In this document: positions 1 through 4,103 of the stretch, in pieces
How positions within the stretch are numbered: position 1 is the first letter of the stretch
Layout of the letters: each line of letters begins with the position of its first letter
Assembly: GCA_934647145.1 (NCBI GenBank)
Contig: CAKUFB010000156.1
Coordinates: 1 to 6,470 of the forward strand
From: an uncultured Clostridia bacterium
GTDB taxonomy: Bacteria; Bacillota; Clostridia; Christensenellales; Aristaeellaceae
Direction: 5' to 3'
Length of the DNA: 6,470 nucleotides
Notes under the pieces: model-generated
Database searches by the model: none
What the model was told of the DNA's origin: nothing
What the model saw: the letters and a program-made list of their open reading frames with translations, nothing else
Made by a program: the position numbers and the translations under genes

Positions 1-22
1 CGGCGTGTACGGTGGGCACGGG

Positions 23-67
23 ACGATTTTTGCGTCGGAAAATCTCATTTTCCAGAGCAAAAATCGT
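23..67. repeat. Compound 45-bp hairpin
   Basis: An outer perfect 11-bp stem pairs 23-33 (ACGATTTTTGC) with 57-67 (GCAAAAATCGT). A symmetrical 3+3 nt internal loop separates it from an inner perfect 7-bp stem, 37-43 (GGAAAAT) with 47-53 (ATTTTCC), closed by a 3-nt loop. It can fold on either strand. No run of T follows on either side, so it does not look like a standard intrinsic terminator. It resembles a palindromic repeat unit, and its function is unknown. Confidence 0.7.
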
Positions 68-78
68 TTCCTTGCAGG

Positions 79-113
79 CTCCGCGCCCGAAAAATCTTCG
101 ATTTTTAGCGGAG
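79..113. repeat. Second A/T-core hairpin
   Basis: The outer arms CTCCGC (79-84) and GCGGAG (108-113) are perfect complements. Inside them AAAAATC (90-96) pairs with GATTTTT (100-106) around the loop TTC. The internal loop between the two stems is asymmetrical. The core resembles the hairpin at 23-67, suggesting a shared origin. Function is unknown. Confidence 0.6.
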
Positions 114-131
114 ACTGGAGAGGGTGGCAGT

Positions 132-247
132 GGCGGGGGAGCTTGCTTCCCCGTCCACCAGCTTGTCAAAACCTTTTTTGACAAGCTGGGCAGGCGGAGC
201 CTGCTCCCCGTCCGCCAGCCTGTCAAAGCCTTTTTTGACAAGCCCTG
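132..247. repeat. Two-copy tandem repeat, 57-58 bp period
   Basis: Copy 1 covers about 132-189 and copy 2 about 190-247. Both read GGAGC..TGCT..CCCCGTCC.CCAGC.TGTCAAA..CTTTTTTGACAAG in outline, offset by 58 bp in the left part and 57 bp in the right part because of one single-base indel. Each copy starts with a GC-rich inverted repeat (GGGGA/TCCCC at 136-152 in copy 1; GGCGGA/TCCGCC at 193-216 in copy 2). Each ends with a TGTCAAA/TTTGACA palindrome. The second copy is diverged, so the duplication is probably not recent. Confidence 0.7.
158..189. repeat. Perfect 14-bp palindrome with 4-nt loop
   Basis: CCAGCTTGTCAAAA (158-171) and TTTTGACAAGCTGG (176-189) are exact reverse complements around CCTT. 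The A and T tracts are inside the stem rather than after it, so it is symmetrical and not a typical terminator. The diverged tandem copy keeps only a TGTCAAA/TTTGACA core (221-227 and 234-240). It could be a protein binding site, a transcript-end structure or part of a miniature palindromic element. Confidence 0.7.
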
Positions 248-272
248 CCGGCAGTCAGATGGCTGCCGGCAG
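245..272 (-). terminator. Strong GC hairpin after the transporter operon, possible terminator
   Basis: The decamer CTGCCGGCAG occurs at 245-254 and again at 263-272. It is its own reverse complement, so the two copies form a 10-bp GC-rich stem around an 8-nt loop. It starts about 33 nt after the stop codon of the binding-protein gene and is the strongest hairpin near the operon end. In the direction of transcription no U-tract follows, so it is not a canonical intrinsic terminator. It could instead protect the mRNA 3' end. Confidence 0.35.
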
Positions 273-304
273 AAGAAATATGGCTTTGTGTGGGGGAAGC
301 GGGA

Positions 305-1891
305 TTACATCAGCTCGTCGTACGCGGCCTGAGCCATGTCGATATACTGCTGCAGGCCCATCTTTTCCAGTCCGGCGCAGTAATCGTCGAACTCGGCCAG
401 ATCACGGTCGCCCAGCACGAAGGTCGCGATGGCCTCCTCCACGGCGGTGCGGATGATGCCCTGCAGCTCGTTGTATTCCAGCGTCGTGTCAGCGTCCATC
501 ATCAGCTGAGGCAGGCGCTCGTTGGTCACCTCGCCCTCGTAGTTCCACGCAATGATGTCCATGTTGGAGGGATACTTGGCGGCGGTCTGGGCAGACTCGC
601 AGCCGTTCATGACGCTGCTCACGATGAAGCTCTCCATATCCCAAATCACGTTGGTGCTGGGCTGCACCCACTCCTGCGTGGTGAGCAGGGAGAACTTGGC
701 CTGCTTGCCGTCGCGGCCGATCACGCCCTCGTCGGCAACCTTCCACTGCTCGCCCTCGAAGCCGACGCGGGTGGCGATGCCGGCCTCCTCAGAGAGGCAG
801 AAGTCCAGGAAGCGGAAGGCCGCGTCCACATTTTCGCAGGCGGAGGTCACAATGCCGGTGCGGCGGACGCGGGAGGGAGAGTACATGGTGCTCTTGTAGC
901 CATAGGGGCCGGCCAGGTTGGGCAGGCAGCGCATGTTCTGGTACTCGTCGCCCTCGGAATCCATGCTGTTGGTGTACATGTTGCCGCAGGCGTAGATGCC
1001 CACGTTGTTGCCCTCCTGCGCCAGGATGGTCGCGCAGACGGATTCGTCCTGGGTGAAGCAGGCTGGGTCGCACAGACCCTCGTCGATCAGCTTCTTCATG
1101 AAGGTCAGGGCTTCCTTGAACAGCTCGTTGTTGGCGATGAAGCTGACCTTGCCGTCGTTCACCTTCAGGTAGGTGCCGCAGTCGGTGTACTGGTAGGCGT
1201 TGCTGATCATGCGGAACACGAAGTTGGTCTTCGCGTAGGTGGTCATGGGGATCTCGTCGCTGGGGTCGCCGTTGCCATTGACGTCGTTGTCGCGAACGCC
1301 CACCAGGAAGGCGTACAGCTCGTCCAGCGTGCGGGGCATTTCCATGCCGAGCGCCTCGAGGAACTGGGTCTGGATGCGGTTGTATTCGCTGCCGTACAGG
1401 TTGGTGATCAGGTTGCCGCCCGCGGGAACGGCCCACAGCTGATCGTCATAGGTCACATAGCCCAGCGTGGCCTCGCCCATCTCGGGAATCAGGCGCTCGT
1501 ACACATACAGGCCGTACTTTTCATACTGCTCGTCCAGCGGAACGATCAGTCCGGCGTCGGCATAGCCGCACAGCACGTCGTAGGGCACGTCGTAGCCCAG
1601 CACCACATCGGGCAGGTCGCTGCTGTTCATCAGCATGTTCACCTGGGTGGCGACGTCTTCGGGGGACAGCTCGATGAACTTGAGCTGGATGCCGGTCTGC
1701 TCCTCATACCAGAGGGTGAGCTTGTTGGTGGCCATGTCCTCGACCTTCGCGGCCACGGGGAGGGCGATGGTGAGCGTGATGGGCTCGTCGACGATGGGCA
1801 GCTCGCCCTTTGCGGTCACGGCCGCGCTTGCGGGCAGGCAGACGAGCAGGGTCAGCATCAGTGCGAGAAACAGGGACAGGGTTTTCTTCAT
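305..1891 (-). CDS. Extracellular solute-binding protein of a carbohydrate ABC transporter (LplA-like, family 1)
   Basis: Captures a sugar or oligosaccharide outside the membrane and passes it to the adjacent permeases. The 528-residue length is usual for the large LplA/LipO-like binding proteins that accompany LplB-type permeases. Residues 1-23 form a signal peptide (MKK, a Leu-rich core, then ASA-A with cleavage expected after Ala23). There is no lipobox: the only nearby Cys (Cys18) follows LLV, with Val at -1. Residues 201-213 carry an EF-hand-like loop (D201, D203, N205, G206, N207, D212, E213), common in this family at the DxNGNGxxDEIP position. The C-terminus ends in a YDELM tail after a GLQQYIDMAQAAYDE segment typical of the family. 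The start is fixed by AAGGAGGT (1898-1905) six bases before the ATG. It is the last gene of the operon, 53 bp after the second permease. The substrate cannot be deduced. Confidence 0.95.
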   Translation of the reverse strand: MKKTLSLFLALMLTLLVCLPASAAVTAKGELPIVDEPITLTIALPVAAKVEDMATNKLTLWYEEQTGIQLKFIELSPEDVATQVNMLMNSSDLPDVVLGYDVPYDVLCGYADAGLIVPLDEQYEKYGLYVYERLIPEMGEATLGYVTYDDQLWAVPAGGNLITNLYGSEYNRIQTQFLEALGMEMPRTLDELYAFLVGVRDNDVNGNGDPSDEIPMTTYAKTNFVFRMISNAYQYTDCGTYLKVNDGKVSFIANNELFKEALTFMKKLIDEGLCDPACFTQDESVCATILAQEGNNVGIYACGNMYTNSMDSEGDEYQNMRCLPNLAGPYGYKSTMYSPSRVRRTGIVTSACENVDAAFRFLDFCLSEEAGIATRVGFEGEQWKVADEGVIGRDGKQAKFSLLTTQEWVQPSTNVIWDMESFIVSSVMNGCESAQTAAKYPSNMDIIAWNYEGEVTNERLPQLMMDADTTLEYNELQGIIRTAVEEAIATFVLGDRDLAEFDDYCAGLEKMGLQQYIDMAQAAYDELM

Positions 1892-1944
1892 GGGGTTACC
1901 TCCTTTTATTTTGATGGACTTTTACATCCATGCTTGCGGTTTTA
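1892..1944 (-). promoter_or_regulatory. Permease/binding-protein junction with a strong RBS and a weak hairpin
   Basis: This 53-bp gap is longer than the 15-bp gap between the two permeases. It holds the near-perfect Shine-Dalgarno AAGGAGGT (1898-1905) and a small inverted repeat, ATGGA (1914-1918) with TCCAT (1927-1931), around an 8-nt loop. No convincing promoter is visible, so the binding protein is probably co-transcribed. A strong RBS, possibly with a small stabilising stem, would suit the higher expression a binding protein needs relative to its permeases. That role is inference. Confidence 0.4.
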
Positions 1945-2862
1945 TCAGCCCTTCACGCTGCCCAGCATCACGCCCTTCACCAGATACTTCTGGACGAAGG
2001 GATACATGATCCACAGCGGCAGGCAGCTGAGCAGGGTCAGCGCGTTCTTCATCAGCTCGGTGGTGCCCAGCAGATCCATCCGAACCTCCTCGCCGGCGGT
2101 GAGCTCGGCGATGTCCATGGTGTTCTGCTGCACCAGGTATTCGCGCAGGTACAGGGAGAAGGGCTTGAGCTTTTTATCCGAAATGTAGATCAGCGCGCCG
2201 AAGTAGGCGTTCCAGTGGGCGATGGCATACCACAGCGCCAGCACGGCCATGATGGCCTTGGAAAGCGGCAGCACGATGGTGAGCATGTAGCGCACATAGC
2301 CGGTGCCGTCGATGGAGGCCGCCTCGAACAGCTCCTCCGGAATGGTGCTGGACAGGAAGGTGCGGCAGACGATCATGTTCCAGACGCTCATGGCGCCGGG
2401 CAGCAGCAGCGCCCAGACGGTGTTGATGAGCCCCATGTTGCGAACGAGCAGATAGGAGGGGATGATGCCGCCGCTGAACCACATGGTAAAGGCGAACAGC
2501 AGGTTGAGAAAGGTGCGTCCCATCAGCTCGCGCCGGGAAAGGGCGAAGGCGGTGAGGAAGGTGATCACCAGGTTGATGGACGTGCCGGCCAGCGTGTAGA
2601 ACACCGACATGCCGAAGCCGTTGAGGAGCCAGTAATCCTTCAGCACCAGCCGGAAGCCCTCCAGGGAGAAGCCCTTGGGGTAGAACGTAACCAGCCCCAG
2701 CCCCACCTGCTTGGGGTCGGAAATGGCGCCGGAAATGATGCAGAAGACCGGGTAGAGACAGAGGACGGCGAACAGAAGCAGGAACGCTGCGTTAAAGAAG
2801 TAGAAGACCTTTTCGCCCTTCGTGTCCCGCTTGGCGGAGGAATGATGAGCTTTGATTTGCAT
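1945..2862 (-). CDS. Carbohydrate ABC transporter permease (LplC/YtcP type, MalG-like)
   Basis: An integral membrane protein forming half of the sugar channel. At 305 residues it has the usual length and about six hydrophobic segments (roughly 19-45, 83-110, 117-140, 145-166, 196-216 and 271-290). The coupling (EAA) loop that docks on the ATPase is intact: E180-A181-A182, then G186, then I196 with L198-P199, matching EAA-x3-G-x9-I-x-LP. The C-terminus GVMLGSVKG is characteristic of this permease subfamily. The ATG is preceded by GGGAGGG (2871-2877), which begins immediately after the stop codon of the upstream permease, with only 15 bp between the genes. This suggests translational coupling and equal dosage of the two channel subunits. 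No defect is visible. Confidence 0.96.
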   Translation of the reverse strand: MQIKAHHSSAKRDTKGEKVFYFFNAAFLLLFAVLCLYPVFCIISGAISDPKQVGLGLVTFYPKGFSLEGFRLVLKDYWLLNGFGMSVFYTLAGTSINLVITFLTAFALSRRELMGRTFLNLLFAFTMWFSGGIIPSYLLVRNMGLINTVWALLLPGAMSVWNMIVCRTFLSSTIPEELFEAASIDGTGYVRYMLTIVLPLSKAIMAVLALWYAIAHWNAYFGALIYISDKKLKPFSLYLREYLVQQNTMDIAELTAGEEVRMDLLGTTELMKNALTLLSCLPLWIMYPFVQKYLVKGVMLGSVKG

Positions 2863-2877
2863 GGCCTGTTCCCTCCC

Positions 2878-3834
2878 TTAAAACAGCGAAGTATCGTTGA
2901 GCTTCTTGCAGATCTGGTTCACGCTGACGATCATGAGAAAGGAAAGCACCGAGTTCATGAGGCCGATGGCCGTGGCGTAGGAGTACTGCGGACTGCCCGC
3001 CGCGATGCCCTTGGAATACACATAGGTGGAAATGACCTCCGTGGTGGAGCGGTTGAGATGGTTCTGCATCAGCAGCATCTTGTCCGCGCCCACGGAGAGG
3101 ATGCTGCCCATGTTCATAATGAGCGATATGACGAAGACGGGGATGATGGTGGGCACGTCGATGTGCCAGATGCGCTTGACGCGGGAGGCGCCGTCCACGA
3201 TGGCGGCCTCGTGCAGCTGCGGATCTACGCTGGTCAGCGCGGCCAGGTACAGTATGGTGCCCCAGCCGCCGTTCTGCCACACGTTTGACCATACATACAG
3301 GTGCGGCACGGCGGAGGAGATGCCCATCAGGTCGCGGCTGGTGCCGCCCAGCGACTGAATCAGCCGGGACAGGATGCCCATGGTGGGGTTCAGGAAGCGG
3401 ATGAGCGTGCCGACCATCACCACCACGGAAACGAAGTGAGGCAGATAGGTGGCGGTCTGCACGAACTTCCTCATGCCGCTGCTGCGCACGCAGTTCATGG
3501 ACAGCGAGAGCAGCACGCTGACCCCCATGTTCACCACAATGCTGTAAATGGAAATGCGCAGCGTGTTTTTCACCAGCGTCCAGAAATCATAGTAGGTGAC
3601 GAACTTTTTGAACCATTTCAGGCCGACCCAGCTGCTGCCCCAGATGCCCCTGGCGATCTTGTAATCCTTAAAGGCAATGATCGCGCCGTACATGGGAACG
3701 TAGGCAAAGGTCAGAATGTAGATAAGGCCCGGAAGCAGAAGCACGTACAGCGGCCAGGTGCGCCCGAGGCGGTTGCGGAACGCCTTGCTCCGCTGCGGCC
3801 TGAGAGAATTGGTTGCGGAATGACTCATGAGCAA
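2878..3834 (-). CDS. Carbohydrate ABC transporter permease (LplB type, MalF-like)
   Basis: First gene of the operon and the other half of the channel. The 318 residues include a basic cytoplasmic N-terminus (about 1-26), then about six membrane segments (near 28-50, 88-112, 128-148, 178-200, 229-250 and 288-306). The LplB-family signature VPMYGAIIAFKDY is at 46-58. The EAA loop is intact: E209-A210-A211, G215, I225 and P228. The C-terminus, with YSYATAIGLMNSVLSF and a final TSLF, is typical of the family. The start chosen is TTG at 3834, because AGGAGG (3842-3847) lies 7 bases upstream of it. The ATG two codons later (3828) would have a 13-base gap and is the alternative start, giving 316 residues. 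The gene heads the operon behind a sigma-70-type promoter at 3872-3901. Confidence 0.95.
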   Translation of the reverse strand: MLMSHSATNSLRPQRSKAFRNRLGRTWPLYVLLLPGLIYILTFAYVPMYGAIIAFKDYKIARGIWGSSWVGLKWFKKFVTYYDFWTLVKNTLRISIYSIVVNMGVSVLLSLSMNCVRSSGMRKFVQTATYLPHFVSVVVMVGTLIRFLNPTMGILSRLIQSLGGTSRDLMGISSAVPHLYVWSNVWQNGGWGTILYLAALTSVDPQLHEAAIVDGASRVKRIWHIDVPTIIPVFVISLIMNMGSILSVGADKMLLMQNHLNRSTTEVISTYVYSKGIAAGSPQYSYATAIGLMNSVLSFLMIVSVNQICKKLNDTSLF

Positions 3835-3840
3835 TGTTGC

Positions 3841-3848
3841 CCCTCCTC
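3841..3848 (-). promoter_or_regulatory. Ribosome binding site that favours a TTG start
   Basis: GAGGAGGG on the minus strand contains a full AGGAGG. It is 7 bases from TTG at 3834 (optimal) but 13 bases from the in-frame ATG at 3828 (long). Spacing favours the TTG start for the first permease. A less efficient start codon combined with a perfect RBS may tune expression. Confidence 0.6.
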
Positions 3849-3861
3849 GTCGTTGTCTGAT

Positions 3862-3873
3862 CTGTGCTCACAG
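3862..3873 (-). promoter_or_regulatory. Possible operator overlapping the operon start point
   Basis: The minus strand reads CTGTG-AG-CACAG (3873 to 3862), a 12-bp inverted repeat. It begins inside the -10 hexamer and covers the expected transcription start near 3865. This is a typical place for a repressor site. The arms are only 5 bp, so chance is a real possibility. No repressor gene is in the window. Confidence 0.25.
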
Positions 3874-3901
3874 TATAGCCGATGCAGGCACGATGTGTAA
3901 A
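3872..3901 (-). promoter_or_regulatory. Sigma-70-type promoter of the transporter operon
   Basis: On the minus strand, TTTACA (3901-3896) is the -35 hexamer and TATACT (3877-3872) the -10 hexamer. Each matches the consensus at five of six bases, with an 18-bp spacer. The expected start near 3865 gives a leader of about 30 nt that contains the AGGAGG of the first permease. The slightly long spacer would suit an activated promoter, which fits control by the divergent AraC-type protein. The link to that protein is inference. Confidence 0.6.
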
Positions 3902-4036
3902 GTTTGGGTTCGGGAAAACAATGGCATTTCCGGAAAGAAAGCAGGCAATCTGGCCTGTTTTCGCCGCATTAGACGTGTCAAAATTGCGGAAAACTGCAAA
4001 TCATGCAGAAAAATAAACAGAAAATCCAAAATTGGC
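3902..4036. promoter_or_regulatory. Divergent control region with short palindromes and direct repeats
   Basis: This stretch between the two promoters is clearly AT-richer than the genes. It contains TTTCCGGAAA (3927-3936, perfect palindrome), CAGGC-6-GCCTG (3942-3957) and CTGCA-5-TGCAG (3994-4008). It also carries a repeated short motif: GCGGAAAA (3986), GCAGAAAA (4005) and ACAGAAAA (4017). AraC-family proteins usually bind direct repeats next to the -35 element, so these are candidate sites for the regulator encoded alongside. Each is short, and which, if any, is used cannot be told from sequence. Confidence 0.35.
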
Positions 4037-4065
4037 TTGACGAAATGGGTCGAATGCACTAATAT
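4037..4065 (+). promoter_or_regulatory. Sigma-70-type promoter of the regulator gene
   Basis: TTGACG (4037-4042) and TAATAT (4060-4065) each match the consensus hexamers at five of six positions, separated by the optimal 17 bp. Transcription would begin around 4072-4074. That position makes the first in-frame ATG (4083) almost leaderless and supports the downstream ATG at 4104 as the real start. The promoter points away from the operon promoter, with about 165 bp between the two -10 elements' outer ends plus the start regions. Confidence 0.65.
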
Positions 4066-4087
4066 ATATCCAAAGGGTTTTAATGAT

Positions 4088-4097
4088 GGGGAGGGAG
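4088..4097 (+). promoter_or_regulatory. Ribosome binding site that decides the regulator start
   Basis: GGGGAGGGAG lies 6 bases before ATG 4104, with its GGGAGG core 9 bases before it. For the earlier ATG at 4083 the only candidate is AAAGGG (4072-4077), which would overlap the predicted transcription start. The stronger site and the promoter position both favour 4104. Confidence 0.6.
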
Positions 4098-4103
4098 CGC
4101 CGT

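Larger units (their letters stand above)
1..304. other. Gene-free, palindrome-rich intergenic region
   Basis: No credible gene lies here. The open frames that cross it have no family resemblance and run through the repeats or antisense to the binding-protein gene. The stretch lies downstream of the minus-strand transporter operon. It contains at least six inverted repeats (23-67, 79-113, 136-152, 158-189, 221-240 and 245-272) and a two-copy tandem repeat (132-247). Several stems share an A/T core of the GAAAATC or GATTTTT type, so they look like variants of one element. This is visible directly. That the block is a composite dispersed intergenic repeat is inference. Confidence 0.75.

Noticed and set aside
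132..247. Possible CRISPR array
   Set aside because: There are only two imperfect units in direct tandem with no spacers between them, and no cas gene.
12..332. Small plus-strand frame over the repeats
   Set aside because: Its protein simply translates the tandem repeats, contains no recognisable domain and lacks a convincing RBS.
290..2188. Long plus-strand open frame of about 630 codons
   Set aside because: It runs antisense to the whole binding-protein gene and the end of a permease. The translation is a low-complexity mix of His, Val, Gly, Ala and Gln typical of the reverse strand of GC-biased codons, with no RBS or domain.
1930..3288. Plus-strand open frame of about 450 codons
   Set aside because: It is antisense to both permeases, whose EAA loops and membrane segments establish the minus strand as coding. 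Its composition is rich in His, Gln, Asp and Gly without structure.
3976..3981. Perfect TTGACA on the minus strand as the operon -35 element
   Set aside because: No acceptable -10 hexamer follows at 16-18 bp. The pair TTTACA/TATACT nearer the gene is better.
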